Positions 49,892 through 59,505 of a stretch of DNA of 64,000 nt are shown here, piece by piece (the stretch's first letter is position 1; every line of letters starts with the position of its first letter). Below the pieces are notes generated by a model that saw only the letters and a list, made by a program, of their open reading frames with translations, was not told where the DNA came from and made no database searches. This stretch comes from Vibrio sp. B1FLJ16 (GTDB lineage: Bacteria; Pseudomonadota; Gammaproteobacteria; Enterobacterales; Vibrionaceae). The stretch spans positions 2,542,001 through 2,606,000 of the forward strand of contig NZ_HG992749.1 in the NCBI RefSeq assembly GCF_905175385.1, given 5' to 3'. Position numbers and translations under genes: made by a program.

Positions 49892-50178
49892 TGTCAGCCG
49901 CCTGGCAAGATGGCGAGGACATTGTCCTTAAGCTCTACATTCAACCTAAAGCAAGCCGCGATAAAATCGTCGGCTTGCACGGGGAAGAGCTGAAAATCGC
50001 TATCACCGCCCCGCCTGTCGATGGTAAAGCCAACGCGCATCTAGCCAAATTTCTGGCTAAACAGTTTAAAGTCGCTAAAGGTTTGGTTCACATAGAAAAA
50101 GGCGAACTGGGACGGCACAAACAAATTCGGATAGAATCCCCTTCCCAGATACCTGCTGAAGTAAAAGCCATCTTATGA
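49891..50178 (+). CDS. yggU: DUF167 family protein YggU
   Basis: A small conserved protein of unknown function. I chose GTG at 49891 (95 residues, [16 protein letters not shown]), which overlaps the yggT stop by one base (TAGTG); a TTG at 49876 is possible. The core [17 protein letters not shown] and [19 protein letters not shown] is typical of the family. Confidence 0.9.
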   Translation: MSAAWQDGEDIVLKLYIQPKASRDKIVGLHGEELKIAITAPPVDGKANAHLAKFLAKQFKVAKGLVHIEKGELGRHKQIRIESPSQIPAEVKAIL

Positions 50179-50188
50179 TGGCTTTTTA
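50163..50188 (+). terminator. Terminator overlapping the yggU stop
   Basis: AAAGCCATC-TTAT-GATGGCTTTTT begins inside the last codons of yggU. Confidence 0.82.
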
Positions 50189-50228
50189 TTTAGCCTAAAA
50201 GCAGATGATTTAAATTAAACTTAAATAT

Positions 50229-50255
50229 ACTCAAGCATCTTGAAGTTACTTGAGC
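50229..50255. repeat. Small palindrome upstream of the DUF4426 gene
   Basis: CTCAAG (50230-50235) and CTTGAG (50249-50254) flank GCATCTTGAAGTTA, itself containing CTTGAAG. Similar CTCAAG/CTTGAG words occur in the palindrome at 44248. Confidence 0.45.
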
Positions 50256-50283
50256 ATAGAAGTATCTCTCTGAGGATTTCACG

Positions 50284-50715
50284 ATGAACAAATGGATTAC
50301 TGCACTGCTGATCAGCCTGTTGTCTTTTCCGACTTTCGCTGAACAGTTCAAAAACATGAAAGACATCGAAGTGCATTACGTGGCGTTTAACTCCACCTTT
50401 TTGACACCCAAAATAGCGCGTAGTTACGACATCAAACGTAATGGTTACCTCGCAATCATCAATATCAGCGTACTGGACAGAGCCTCTTTAGGAAAACCAG
50501 CTCTGGAAGCAAAAGTCAGCGGGCAAGCAAAGAACCTGATTGGCCAGACTCAAAAGCTAACCTTCCGCGAAATTAAAGAAGGCGATGCCATTTACTACCT
50601 GGCGGAACTGCCAGTCACACATGAAGAAACTTTTACCTTCGATATTGATGTAAAATCTGGCAACAAAGGCTCTGGTAAACTGAAATTCACTCAGAAATTC
50701 TTTGTAGAAGAGTAA
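50284..50715 (+). CDS. DUF4426 periplasmic protein
   Basis: A 143-residue exported protein with a signal peptide (MNKWITALLISLLSFPTFA). It matches the DUF4426 pattern: VHYVAFNSTFLTPKIAR near the start, a beta-rich body, FREIKEGDAIYYLAELP, and FTFDIDV. No enzymatic motif is visible. It sits between yggU and rdgB, a neighbourhood found in Vibrio but not in E. coli. Confidence 0.82.
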   Translation: MNKWITALLISLLSFPTFAEQFKNMKDIEVHYVAFNSTFLTPKIARSYDIKRNGYLAIINISVLDRASLGKPALEAKVSGQAKNLIGQTQKLTFREIKEGDAIYYLAELPVTHEETFTFDIDVKSGNKGSGKLKFTQKFFVEE

Positions 50716-50759
50716 GGTGTCGAAGAGTGATATGTTGAAAAATAGATTCCAGAGCAATT

Positions 50760-50799
50760 AGAACATCATGAACCAAAAGCCTTTGGAACATGATGTTCT
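50760..50799. repeat. Hairpin 1 of three upstream of rdgB
   Basis: AGAACATCATG and CATGATGTTCT form an 11-bp arm, and CCAAA/TTTGG forms an inner 5-bp arm separated by AA/AA, a symmetrical 40-base structure. Confidence 0.75.
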
Positions 50800-50800
50800 G

Positions 50801-50833
50801 AAAGCTTTTGACCACCAGTAGACCAAAAGCTTT
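50801..50833. repeat. Hairpin 2 of three upstream of rdgB
   Basis: AAAGCTTTTG and CAAAAGCTTT form a perfect 10-bp arm with a 13-base loop. It starts one base after hairpin 1. Confidence 0.75.
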
Positions 50834-50859
50834 CATAAGTTAAAATAACAAAGTAAAAC

Positions 50860-50890
50860 AGATAAGGAGAGCAATAAGCTCTCCTTATCT
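50860..50890. repeat. Hairpin 3 of three upstream of rdgB
   Basis: AGATAAGGAGAGC and GCTCTCCTTATCT form a perfect 13-bp stem with the loop AATAA, ending 18 bases before the rdgB start. No T tract follows. Confidence 0.75.
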
Positions 50891-50908
50891 CAATGAAAAG
50901 AGAACCCC

Positions 50909-51511
50909 ATGAAAAAGATTGTGTTAGCAACAGGCAACCAAGGCAAAGTACGCGAAATGGCTGATTTACTGTCAGATTTCGGCTTCGAAGTACTGGCACA
51001 AAGTGAATTCAACGTAACTGACGTAGCAGAAACGGGCACCACATTCATTGAGAACGCTATTATCAAGGCTCGCCACGCGGCTCAGGAAACAGGCCTGCCT
51101 GCTATCGCGGATGATTCTGGGTTAGAAGTCGATTTCCTTAATGGCGCACCGGGCATCTACTCAGCACGTTACGCCGGCGAAAACGCTACGGATCGGGAGA
51201 ACCTGGAAAAGCTGCTTACCGCTATGGAAGGTGTTCCTGAACAAGAGCGTACGGCACGTTTCCATTGCGTATTGGTGTTAATGCGCCACAAAGACGATCC
51301 GACTCCTGTTGTTTGTCATGGCGTATGGGAAGGCCGTATTCTGACAGAAGCACAAGGTGAAAACGGCTTTGGTTACGACCCTGTTTTCTTCGTACCAGAA
51401 GACGAGTGTGCATCTGCAGAGCTGGAACCAGCGCGTAAAAAACAGCTGTCACACCGCGGTAAAGCGCTTAAATCACTGTTCGCTCAGCTGTCTGCACACG
51501 CAGCCCAGTAA
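50909..51511 (+). CDS. rdgB: dITP/XTP pyrophosphatase RdgB
   Basis: RdgB removes non-canonical purine nucleotides (dITP, XTP). The 200 residues begin [16 protein letters not shown], the substrate-binding motif, followed by [20 protein letters not shown] and [11 protein letters not shown]. It precedes hemW by 45 bases. Three hairpins occupy the upstream gap. Confidence 0.95.
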   Translation: MKKIVLATGNQGKVREMADLLSDFGFEVLAQSEFNVTDVAETGTTFIENAIIKARHAAQETGLPAIADDSGLEVDFLNGAPGIYSARYAGENATDRENLEKLLTAMEGVPEQERTARFHCVLVLMRHKDDPTPVVCHGVWEGRILTEAQGENGFGYDPVFFVPEDECASAELEPARKKQLSHRGKALKSLFAQLSAHAAQ

Positions 51512-51556
51512 GCCCACAGCCCTACACTCCAAAGTATAGTCATAACGAGTTTAACC

Positions 51557-52732
51557 ATGTTAACGCCCCCAGCACTCAGTCTGTATGTCCACATCCCCTG
51601 GTGTGTACAAAAGTGCCCTTATTGCGACTTTAACTCGCACGCGCTCAAAGCGGAGATCCCGGAAGAAGAGTACATCAATGCCCTTCTGGAAGATCTCGAT
51701 ACCGATATTGAGAAATATCACCTGAACGATGTGCCACGTCCGCTGCACTCTATATTCATCGGTGGTGGTACGCCGAGCCTGATTTCCGCCGAAGGTATCG
51801 AACGTCTGTTAAAAGGGATAGAAACACGAGTACCGTTCAAGCCAGAAATCGAAATTACTATGGAAGCCAATCCGGGAACGATTGAAGCAGAGCGCTTCGC
51901 TGGCTATCGAAAAGCAGGAGTCACTCGTATCTCTATCGGTGTACAGAGTTTCGAACAGGAAAAGCTGGAACGACTGGGACGTATTCATGGAAAGGATGAA
52001 GCAGTTAATGCTGCTAAGCTGGCTCACCAGATTGGCTTAAACAGCTTTAATCTCGATCTGATGCACGGCTTACCGGATCAAAGCATCGAGCAGGCTCTCG
52101 ATGATTTGGACAAAGCGATTGAACTAGCGCCACCGCACCTGTCCTGGTATCAGTTAACTATCGAGCCAAATACCATGTTTTACTACAAGCCGCCGACTCT
52201 GCCGGACGACGACGACTTGTGGGACATTTTCGAACAGGGGCATAAAAAGCTCTCGGCAGCTGGCTACGTCCAGTATGAAATCTCCGGTTACAGCAAACCG
52301 GGCTATCAGTGTCAGCATAATCTTAACTACTGGCGTTTTGGGGATTATCTCGGGATTGGCTGCGGCTCTCATGGCAAGCTGAGCTTTGCGGATGGACGTA
52401 TCATTCGTACCACCAAGGTAAAACATCCTCGCGGGTATCTGGCCGCATACCAGAACATGGTTAAACCATACCTGCATACAGAGCAGTTTGTGGAAGATGA
52501 AGATCGTCCGTTTGAGTTCTTCATGAACCGGTTCCGTCTGATCGAGGCTTGTCCAAAACAGGACTTTATCGACACTACTGGCTTACCACTAAGCAGCATT
52601 CAGGACACCATTCAGTGGGCTCTGGAAGTGGGGTATTTAAGTGAGACTGACACACACTGGCAGATCACCGAGAAAGGCAAACTGTTCTTAAACGATTTGT
52701 TGGAAGCCTTTATGGCTGAAGAAGACGAATAA
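51557..52732 (+). CDS. hemW: Heme chaperone HemW (radical SAM)
   Basis: HemW is a radical-SAM-type protein that binds and delivers heme; it is not the oxygen-independent coproporphyrinogen oxidase it was long named after. The 391 residues carry the cluster motif C16-x3-C20-x2-C23 (HIPWCVQKCPYCDF), GGGTPS and the HemN C-terminal domain. Typical HemW features are the Cys-x3-Cys-x2-Cys motif without the extra C-terminal-side Cys of HemN. Confidence 0.92.
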   Translation: MLTPPALSLYVHIPWCVQKCPYCDFNSHALKAEIPEEEYINALLEDLDTDIEKYHLNDVPRPLHSIFIGGGTPSLISAEGIERLLKGIETRVPFKPEIEITMEANPGTIEAERFAGYRKAGVTRISIGVQSFEQEKLERLGRIHGKDEAVNAAKLAHQIGLNSFNLDLMHGLPDQSIEQALDDLDKAIELAPPHLSWYQLTIEPNTMFYYKPPTLPDDDDLWDIFEQGHKKLSAAGYVQYEISGYSKPGYQCQHNLNYWRFGDYLGIGCGSHGKLSFADGRIIRTTKVKHPRGYLAAYQNMVKPYLHTEQFVEDEDRPFEFFMNRFRLIEACPKQDFIDTTGLPLSSIQDTIQWALEVGYLSETDTHWQITEKGKLFLNDLLEAFMAEEDE

Positions 52733-52755
52733 CTTCCCGAAAAACTGAGCTATAA

Positions 52756-52786
52756 AAATGCCCCTCCTAATGTGAGAGGCATTTTT
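52756..52786. terminator. Bidirectional terminator between hemW and glsB
   Basis: AAATGCCCCTC-CTAATGT-GAGAGGCATTTTT, one mismatched pair, between convergent genes. Confidence 0.75.
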
Positions 52787-52812
52787 GTTGATCCTGCTCC
52801 GAACGGGCAACT

Positions 52813-53733
52813 CTAGAAAATAGAGCGACCAATTCGCTCCGAAAGCAGCTCCAGAGCTTTAGTTCCTGCCAGTGAGTTACCTGCCGAATTAAGCTCCGGC
52901 GACCAGACTGCGATAGTCATCTCTCCCGGAACAACGGCCACAATACCTCCGCCCACACCAGACTTACCCGGCATGCCGACACGGTAAGCAAACTCACCAG
53001 CACCGTCATAAAGACCACACGTTGCGAGAAGAGCATTCAGCTGCTTTGTCTGAGTCGGTGTTACAACAGGCTTTCCTGTTTGTACCGAAGTACCTTTGTT
53101 CGCTAAGTAGCTGAAGGTTTTAGCTAAATCTACGCAGCTCATTTTTAATGCACAAGCGTGGAAGTAGTTCTGCAAAACAGGGATGACTTCATTTTCGAAG
53201 TTACCGAACGAGCGCATCAGGTAAGCAATCGCCGCATTACGGTCGCCATGCATCATTTCAGAAGCCGCGACGACTTTGTCATAAACGATGTGCGTGTCGC
53301 CCGATAGCTGGCGGGCAAAATCAAGCAGACGCTGACGTGGTGCAGACAAGCGACTTTGCAGCAGATCCGCAACGACAATCGCACCCGCGTTAATAAACGG
53401 GTTACGCGGAATACCCTGCTCGACCTCTAACTGGATGAGGGAATTAAACGCCTGACCTGAAGGCTCTTTCCCTACACGCGCCCAAATTTCCTCTTGCTTA
53501 TACAAGCACATCGCCAGTGTCAGGCTTAAGGCTTTAGAAATAGACTGAATGGAGAAGGGCTCATCGGCATCTCCCGCTTTAATCACTTCCCCTTGATTGG
53601 TGTATACCGCGATGCCTAATTTGTTATGAGGCACTTTTGCCAGAGCCGGAATGTAATCAGCCACTTTACCCTGACCGATCAAAGGTCGAACTTCAGTCAG
53701 AATGTCTGTCAAAATTTCCGCTGTCGGTTTCAT
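52813..53733 (-). CDS. glsB: Glutaminase
   Basis: The enzyme hydrolyses glutamine to glutamate and ammonia. The 306 residues match the bacterial glutaminase family: serine-dependent beta-lactamase-like fold with the S64-I-S-K67 motif (SIQSISKAL), [13 protein letters not shown], and [16 protein letters not shown] near the C-terminus. Among paralogues, GlsB versus GlsA cannot be separated with certainty. Confidence 0.93.
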   Translation of the reverse strand: MKPTAEILTDILTEVRPLIGQGKVADYIPALAKVPHNKLGIAVYTNQGEVIKAGDADEPFSIQSISKALSLTLAMCLYKQEEIWARVGKEPSGQAFNSLIQLEVEQGIPRNPFINAGAIVVADLLQSRLSAPRQRLLDFARQLSGDTHIVYDKVVAASEMMHGDRNAAIAYLMRSFGNFENEVIPVLQNYFHACALKMSCVDLAKTFSYLANKGTSVQTGKPVVTPTQTKQLNALLATCGLYDGAGEFAYRVGMPGKSGVGGGIVAVVPGEMTIAVWSPELNSAGNSLAGTKALELLSERIGRSIF

Positions 53734-53769
53734 TAACTACCTTACTAAAAGAGATTTAACTCAGAGCTA

Positions 53770-53797
53770 AAAAAAGCCAACTAAGTGTTGGCTTTTC
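53770..53797 (-). terminator. Terminator after the TRM11-like methyltransferase gene
   Basis: On the minus strand AAAAGCCAAC-ACTTA-GTTGGCTTTTTTT. Confidence 0.85.
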
Positions 53798-53822
53798 AAA
53801 TAATTGGTTATCGATGTATCGG

Positions 53823-54854
53823 TTATGGTTTCACTGCCACAATAATATTGCGGTTGATAGATTGATCTACACGGTGAAGATAACCGATGTAAGGCTCTTC
53901 TGAAAGCACCTTCCATCCTTGTTCTTCAAACAGTGCCGCGACATCTTTCCATTTCAGTGTGAACTCATTGAAAGACAACACCACAGAGCCCTGCTTTTTC
54001 AGCACTACTTTCCATGCAGGCAATGCTTCTTGCAAAAGTTCAAGTGGGCTGCGGTTCAGCTTGCTGTCTTTGGCATTCTTACTGCCGTGCTGCACGCCGT
54101 AAGGCAAATCAGACACCATAACATCCACTGAACTTTTCTTTACAACCTGGTCTGCGATACGTGTATCAGCCGAATACAGCTTCATTGTCTGAAGATTACC
54201 CTGATTGTAATCTTCTTTAGTCGCTGCCGCCTCAACCACGAAACCATCCGCCACTTTTTTACCACCAGAAGTGCGCTTCTCTTTGCTCACTTTGTGCTTA
54301 AAGCGACCGTTCTTCATAAACTTAACGATGAAGGTTTGGATCTCCTGAACCCATTTCTGGTTGATCTCAACACCCACGACATTCAGACCGTGGATCAAAC
54401 CTTCAAACAGTGTTGTACCCTTACCACACATCGGATCCATTAACGTCAGTTGCGCGCTGTCTGTATTCGCGGCACTTACGCCTAGGTTTACCATCAAGCG
54501 GGTAAACTGCTCGTTGGTTTTACCGGTATAACGCAGGATCTGGCTCATACTCTCCGGGAAAGTGTTGAACGCAGGCGCCTGAACTGGTCGTAGCAAGCCA
54601 TCTTCACGCACTTCGAACAGCGCGTAATAGATAGAAGATGCAGCAATCTTACGCGACTGTTGTTCATTAAGCGCTTCCTCGCACGAGAACACCAGTGCCG
54701 CAGGTAAGCCTACGTCTTTGCTGCCAATTTCAGTCACTTCAACACCTTCAGAAGCTAACATAGCTTTTAGCTCTGAACATGCGATGGTCATTGCGCTATC
54801 AAAATAAATACGGTTATGACCCGGATTCGCTAATATCGCATAGTGGTACATCAA
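53823..54854 (-). CDS. TRM11-like SAM-dependent RNA methyltransferase
   Basis: A 343-residue protein with a UPF0020/TRM11-type Rossmann methyltransferase domain: motif I LMDPMCGKGTTLFEG, motif IV VSDLPYGVQHG (the N/DPPY box in the DLPYG variant typical of TRM-G10 enzymes). It is thus likely to act on guanine N2 of a tRNA or another RNA, but the substrate is unproven. An unusual basic, Lys-rich insertion (about 180-205) follows motif III. It starts eight bases after trmB, so both form an RNA-methylation operon. Confidence 0.82.
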   Translation of the reverse strand: MMYHYAILANPGHNRIYFDSAMTIACSELKAMLASEGVEVTEIGSKDVGLPAALVFSCEEALNEQQSRKIAASSIYYALFEVREDGLLRPVQAPAFNTFPESMSQILRYTGKTNEQFTRLMVNLGVSAANTDSAQLTLMDPMCGKGTTLFEGLIHGLNVVGVEINQKWVQEIQTFIVKFMKNGRFKHKVSKEKRTSGGKKVADGFVVEAAATKEDYNQGNLQTMKLYSADTRIADQVVKKSSVDVMVSDLPYGVQHGSKNAKDSKLNRSPLELLQEALPAWKVVLKKQGSVVLSFNEFTLKWKDVAALFEEQGWKVLSEEPYIGYLHRVDQSINRNIIVAVKP

Positions 54855-54862
54855 CTGACTCC

Positions 54863-55582
54863 TTAAGCGGTACGCTTGAATTTAATGTCCCATACACCGT
54901 GACCAAGACGGTGACCGCGAGCTTCAAATTTCGTCAGCGGACGGTCTTCAGGGCGAGGTACGAAATCACCTTCTTCAGCAATGTTTGCATAACCCGGCGC
55001 CTGGTTCATGATTTCAATCATATGCTCAGCGTAGTTTTCCCAGTCCGTTGCCATGTGGAAAATACCTTCATTAGGGATCAGCTTCTGGCGAACCATTTCA
55101 GCGAATTCAAGCTGTACGATACGACGCTTGTGGTGACGCTTTTTATGCCATGGGTCTGGGAAGAACAGCTGCAGCGTGGTCAGGCTGTCATTCGGGATCA
55201 TGTGTTCGAACACTTCAACCGCATCGTGACACATTACGCGCAGGTTAGTGATACCCGCTTCACGTGCATCAGAAAGACAAGCACCAACACCCGGGCTGTG
55301 TACTTCGATACCGATGAAATTCTTCTCCGGTGCGTTCTTTGCCATTTCAACCAGTGAAGCACCCATACCGAAACCGATCTCAAGCACAACCGGGTTGTCG
55401 TTACCAAAAACTTCTTTCCAGTCAAGAAGTTCTGCTTTGTAATCGATACCCATTGTTGGCCAGCACTCATTCATCGCGTTTTCCTGGCCTTTGGTTAAAC
55501 GACCTTCACGACGAACGAAACTGCGGATTTTACGGATCAGCTTGCCGTCTTCGTTGTATTCGTTAGTGGTTACTTCACTCAT
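54863..55582 (-). CDS. trmB: tRNA (guanine-N7-)-methyltransferase TrmB
   Basis: TrmB makes m7G46 in tRNA. From the ATG at 55582 it has 239 residues; a start five codons earlier is possible. Motifs are [32 protein letters not shown] and [16 protein letters not shown], all diagnostic. It diverges from mutY, as in E. coli. Confidence 0.96.
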   Translation of the reverse strand: MSEVTTNEYNEDGKLIRKIRSFVRREGRLTKGQENAMNECWPTMGIDYKAELLDWKEVFGNDNPVVLEIGFGMGASLVEMAKNAPEKNFIGIEVHSPGVGACLSDAREAGITNLRVMCHDAVEVFEHMIPNDSLTTLQLFFPDPWHKKRHHKRRIVQLEFAEMVRQKLIPNEGIFHMATDWENYAEHMIEIMNQAPGYANIAEEGDFVPRPEDRPLTKFEARGHRLGHGVWDIKFKRTA

Positions 55583-55772
55583 TGGTTTTGCCTGCACATT
55601 GATTAATCAAAGCGGGGATTATCCAAAGAATTTACCCAGGTGCAAGTTTTTGTTGAGCTCTCAGTCTATAGATCATGCCACCTGTAATATCCCCACAGTT
55701 TACCAGTTGTACTTATCCCCTATTCTGTGGTGCAATTTTGCCCCTAACCAATAATAGAATACAGAGCAAGTC

Positions 55773-56850
55773 GTGACCCCTTTCGCCAGTGCCATCTTGA
55801 AATGGTATGACGCTTATGGAAGAAAAGAGCTTCCGTGGCAACAAAACAAAACCGCCTACAGTGTCTGGTTGTCTGAAATCATGCTTCAGCAAACTCAGGT
55901 CACCACGGTTATTCCTTACTACCAGCGTTTTCTGGAGCGTTTTCCGACCGTGATCGATCTTGCTAATGCCGAGCAAGATGAAGTGCTGCACCTGTGGACA
56001 GGTCTCGGATACTACGCCCGGGCACGTAACCTACATAAAGCGGCCAAAGAGGTCGCCTATAAATACAGTGGTGAATTCCCTCTGGATATAGAGCAGATGA
56101 ATGCCCTGCCGGGTATTGGCCGCTCAACAGCTGCAGCGGTATTGTCATCCGTATATAAGCAGCCCCATGCGATTCTAGATGGTAACGTCAAGCGAACGCT
56201 TTCCCGCTGTTTTGCCGTAGAAGGCTGGCCAGGGCAGAAAAAAGTGGAAAACCAGCTTTGGGAGATTGCCGAGGCACATACCCCACAAACGGATGTCGAC
56301 AAATACAATCAAGCCATGATGGACATGGGTGCTATTGTTTGCACACGCAGTAAGCCTAAGTGCAGCTTATGCCCTGTCGCAGATTTATGTGTGGCGAAAA
56401 AAAAAGGGCAATATACTCGACTATCCGGGCAAGAAACCGAAAAAAGAGAAACCGGTGAAACAAACACGCTTTGTTATGCTGCATCACCATAATGCCAACG
56501 GGCATGAAGTATGGCTGGAACAGAGACCTCAGACAGGGATTTGGGGTGGGTTATTCTGTTTCCCGCAAACTGAACATGTGGATATAGAAAGCGATATTGA
56601 CTTGCTGTTGGAGCAAAGAGGTATTCAGGCTAGAGACATAAAGGATCAGCAAACACTGATCACTTTCCGCCATACGTTCAGTCATTACCACCTCGATATC
56701 ACACCTATTTTGATTGACCTGTCAAAGCAACCCGATGTGGTAATGGAAGACAACAAAGGTCTTTGGTATAACTTATCTCAACCTGAAGAGGTAGGGTTGG
56801 CTGCACCAGTGAAGTTATTACTGGAAGCGCTGCCCCACGAACTTCGTTAA
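55773..56850 (+). CDS. mutY: Adenine DNA glycosylase MutY, with a one-base frameshift
   Basis: MutY removes adenine opposite 8-oxoguanine. The first 210 residues hold all catalytic parts: E35 in SEIMLQQTQ, the helix-hairpin-helix [13 protein letters not shown]136 in LDGNVKR, and the Fe-S cysteines C190, C197, C200 and C206. The frame is broken at an A9 run (56397-56405); A8 would continue as [15 protein letters not shown] into the C-terminal NUDIX-like 8-oxoG recognition domain, giving 358 residues. If the shift is real, the cell would make MutY without this domain. An assembly error is more likely. Confidence 0.93.
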
Positions 56851-56870
56851 TTGAATACAAAGGAGTCATT

Positions 56871-57143
56871 ATGAGCCGCACTGTGTTTTGTGCTCGACTA
56901 AACAAAGAAGCTGAAGGCCTAGACTTTCAGCTTTACCCAGGTGAACTAGGCAAACGCATTTTCGACAACATTTCGAAAGAAGCTTGGGCTCAGTGGCAAC
57001 ATAAGCAAACCATGTTGATCAATGAAAAGAAACTCAACATGATGGATCCAGAGCACCGTAAACTGCTTGAAACCGAAATGGTCAACTTCCTGTTTGAAGG
57101 CAAAGAAGTCCACATTGAAGGCTACACACCGCCTAGCGAATAA
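56871..57143 (+). CDS. yggX: Fe(2+)-trafficking protein YggX
   Basis: YggX protects Fe-S clusters from oxidative damage and helps iron trafficking. The 90 residues begin [20 protein letters not shown] and contain [17 protein letters not shown], the family core. It follows mutY by 20 bases, in the conserved mutY-yggX-mltC order. Confidence 0.96.
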   Translation: MSRTVFCARLNKEAEGLDFQLYPGELGKRIFDNISKEAWAQWQHKQTMLINEKKLNMMDPEHRKLLETEMVNFLFEGKEVHIEGYTPPSE

Positions 57144-57179
57144 AGCTATTTGTTCAATCAAATAAGTTTGTTCAAAAAC

Positions 57180-57213
57180 AATGACACCACACATCACATT
57201 GTGGTGTCATTCT
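57180..57213 (+). terminator. Terminator after yggX
   Basis: AATGACACCAC-N9-GTGGTGTCATT, 11-bp stem, short T tract. Confidence 0.7.
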
Positions 57214-57241
57214 CTCTTCAGATCCCATCCAATAATAAACT

Positions 57242-58381
57242 ATGAAAAAAATTGTCTTAATTGCTGCCGCGCTTTTGATGGCAGGTTGTAGCCGTGAGTT
57301 CGTTGAAAGATTCTATGATGTCAATTATGAGCCGACTAACCGTTTCGCCAATAATTTAGCCGAGTTACCGGGACAATTTGAAAAAGATACCGCCGCTCTC
57401 GATGCTCTGATCAACAGTTTTTCTGGGAACATTCAGAAGCGTTGGGGGAAAAAAGAAGTTAAGTATGCGGGTAAAAGTAACTACGTTAAGTATATCGACA
57501 ACTATCTCAGCCGCGCCGAAGTCGACTTTAAAAAAGGCGTCATAACTATTGAGACAGTCTCACCTACCGAACCCCAAAAGCACCTTAAAAATGCGATAAT
57601 AACTACCCTGTTAACACCCGATGATCCTGCCAGCGTCGACTTGTTTTCTTCCAAAGAGATCAAACTCGAAGGTCAACCATTTCTTTATAAACAGGTCGTT
57701 GACCAGGATAAAAAGCCAATTCAATGGTCGTGGCGCGCGAGTCGGTTTGCCGATTACCTGCTCGCTAACCAGATAAAAACTAAAAACGTTGACTTCAAAA
57801 AAGCCTATTACGTCGAAATTCCATTAGTGGAAGACCACTTCTCTCAGCGCAGCTATCAGTATGCAGATATAGTGCGCCGTGCGTCGAAAAAGTACGATAT
57901 TCCTGAAGATTTGATTTATGCCATTATAAAAACAGAAAGCAGCTTTAACCCTTATGCGGTGAGCTGGGCAAATGCCTATGGCCTGATGCAGGTCGTGCCG
58001 AAAACAGCAGGACGCGACGTATTCAAACTAGTCAAGAAACGCTCAGGGCAACCTAGCCCGGAATATTTGTTCAATCCGGAAAACAACATAGATACCGGCA
58101 CGGCTTACTTTTATATCCTGAAGAACCGTTATTTGAGAGATGTGAGTCACCCTACTTCGCTTGAGTACAGCATAATCTCAGCATACAACGGCGGAACTGG
58201 CGGTGTACTCAACACCTTTAATCGCAGTGACCGTAAACGCGCGATGCGAGACCTGAACTCTCTGCAACCCAATCAGGTTTACTGGGCGCTGACTAAAAAA
58301 CATCCCAATGCAGAAGCACGTCGTTACCTAGAAAAAGTTACAAATTTCAAAAAGGAATTTAACTCCCAGCAAACTTTGTAG
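57242..58381 (+). CDS. mltC: Membrane-bound lytic transglycosylase MltC
   Basis: MltC cleaves peptidoglycan to 1,6-anhydromuropeptides. The 379 residues begin with a lipoprotein signal peptide and lipobox LLMAGC (lipidated C16), have an N-terminal DUF3393-type domain, and end with a lysozyme-like domain with catalytic Glu in IIKTESSFNP, followed by AYGLMQVVP and AYNGG. It is the last protein gene before the tRNA cluster. Confidence 0.96.
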   Translation: MKKIVLIAAALLMAGCSREFVERFYDVNYEPTNRFANNLAELPGQFEKDTAALDALINSFSGNIQKRWGKKEVKYAGKSNYVKYIDNYLSRAEVDFKKGVITIETVSPTEPQKHLKNAIITTLLTPDDPASVDLFSSKEIKLEGQPFLYKQVVDQDKKPIQWSWRASRFADYLLANQIKTKNVDFKKAYYVEIPLVEDHFSQRSYQYADIVRRASKKYDIPEDLIYAIIKTESSFNPYAVSWANAYGLMQVVPKTAGRDVFKLVKKRSGQPSPEYLFNPENNIDTGTAYFYILKNRYLRDVSHPTSLEYSIISAYNGGTGGVLNTFNRSDRKRAMRDLNSLQPNQVYWALTKKHPNAEARRYLEKVTNFKKEFNSQQTL

Positions 58382-58441
58382 CGACAGTTGAACAAAAAGC
58401 GCTCGAACAACCACATTTTTGAAATTATTTGAAAAAAGAGG

Positions 58442-58470
58442 TTGACGCAAAGCGGTAAAATCCGTTTAAT
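58442..58470 (+). promoter_or_regulatory. Promoter of tRNA operon 1
   Basis: TTGACG-N17-TTTAAT, with a G+C-rich discriminator (AGCGCTCCG) before the first tRNA, as in stringently controlled stable-RNA promoters. Confidence 0.85.
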
Positions 58471-58481
58471 AGCGCTCCGTT

Positions 58482-58557
58482 GCCCGGATAGCTCAGTCGG
58501 TAGAGCAGAGGATTGAAAATCCTCGTGTCGGTGGTTCGATTCCGCCTCCGGGCACCA
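58482..58557 (+). tRNA. tRNA-Phe (GAA), acceptor variant GCCCGGA
   Basis: Complete cloverleaf of 76 bases with encoded CCA. Acceptor stem GCCCGGA/TCCGGGC and anticodon GAA in CTTGAAAATC context. First gene of operon 1. Confidence 0.97.
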
Positions 58558-58611
58558 CAATTTCTTAATTGTTGGTGCTTAGCACGAACAGTTAGTAAAA
58601 GAATAAGATGT

Positions 58612-58687
<76 letters not shown>

Positions 58688-58694
58688 TTCTTTT

Positions 58695-58770
58695 GCCTCG
58701 ATAGCTCAGTCGGTAGAGCAGAGGATTGAAAATCCTCGTGTCGGTGGTTCGATTCCGCCTCGAGGCACCA
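58695..58770 (+). tRNA. tRNA-Phe (GAA), acceptor variant GCCTCGA
   Basis: 76 bases including CCA. Identical to the 58482 copy except for two paired acceptor-stem changes (GCCTCGA/TCGAGGC). Confidence 0.97.
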
Positions 58771-58813
58771 TTATTTGGTGCGCTTGCTTATAGCAAGTCA
58801 CAAACAGAATAGT

Positions 58814-58889
58814 TCCTCCTTAGCTCAGTTGGTAGAGCGACGGACTGTTAATCCGCAGGTCGCTGGTTCGAGCCCAGCAGGAGGAGCCA
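58814..58889 (+). tRNA. tRNA-Asn (GTT)
   Basis: 76 bases including CCA. Acceptor TCCTCCT/AGGAGGA, anticodon GTT in CTGTTAATC. Confidence 0.97.
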
Positions 58890-58961
58890 CTTTCTAGGAT
58901 TTCATTTAGGTGAGATTCTAAAAAGAAGAGTTCATCTCTTCTGAGAAAAAGAATAAAGTGT

Positions 58962-59037
<76 letters not shown>

Positions 59038-59044
59038 TTCTTTT

Positions 59045-59120
59045 GCCTCGATAGCTCAGTCGGTAGAGCAGAGGATTGAAAATCCTCGTGTCGGTGGTTC
59101 GATTCCGCCTCGAGGCACCA
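59045..59120 (+). tRNA. tRNA-Phe (GAA), acceptor variant GCCTCGA
   Basis: Copy of the gene at 58695, 350 bases downstream. Confidence 0.97.
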
Positions 59121-59163
59121 TTATTTGGTGCGCTTGCTTATTGCAAGACACAAACAGAATAGT

Positions 59164-59239
59164 TCCTCCTTAGCTCAGTTGGTAGAGCGACGGACTGTTA
59201 ATCCGCAGGTCGCTGGTTCGAGCCCAGCAGGAGGAGCCA
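59164..59239 (+). tRNA. tRNA-Asn (GTT)
   Basis: Copy of the gene at 58814, 350 bases downstream; last gene of operon 1. Confidence 0.97.
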
Positions 59240-59246
59240 ATTTTAG

Positions 59247-59275
59247 AAAACCGCATCACTCGATGCGGTTTTTTT
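59247..59275 (+). terminator. Terminator of tRNA operon 1
   Basis: AAAACCGCATC-ACTC-GATGCGGTTTTTTT directly after the last tRNA. It resembles the terminator of operon 2. Confidence 0.88.
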
Positions 59276-59505
59276 ATATCTCAACATATTCCCTCCTTCA
59301 TCTTGTTTTTCCTCTTTTTAGTTTCAGAGCATATGAAACCTGCTTCGCCAAATAGACTTATTTTACGCTAAAAATTTAATCCCTATCATAATTTAAACAA
59401 GTGCCTGTAGGCGCAATTGTCCTTCTTAAATAAGATGCCCTGTCTATTCAATTATCTCTATAAGCCATGCTTTGCATAGCAAATGAAAAATTATTCGAGC
59501 CAAAT

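Noticed and set aside
54779..55357. 192-codon frame antisense to trmB
   Set aside because: Overlaps trmB and the start of the TRM11-like gene completely; no family likeness.
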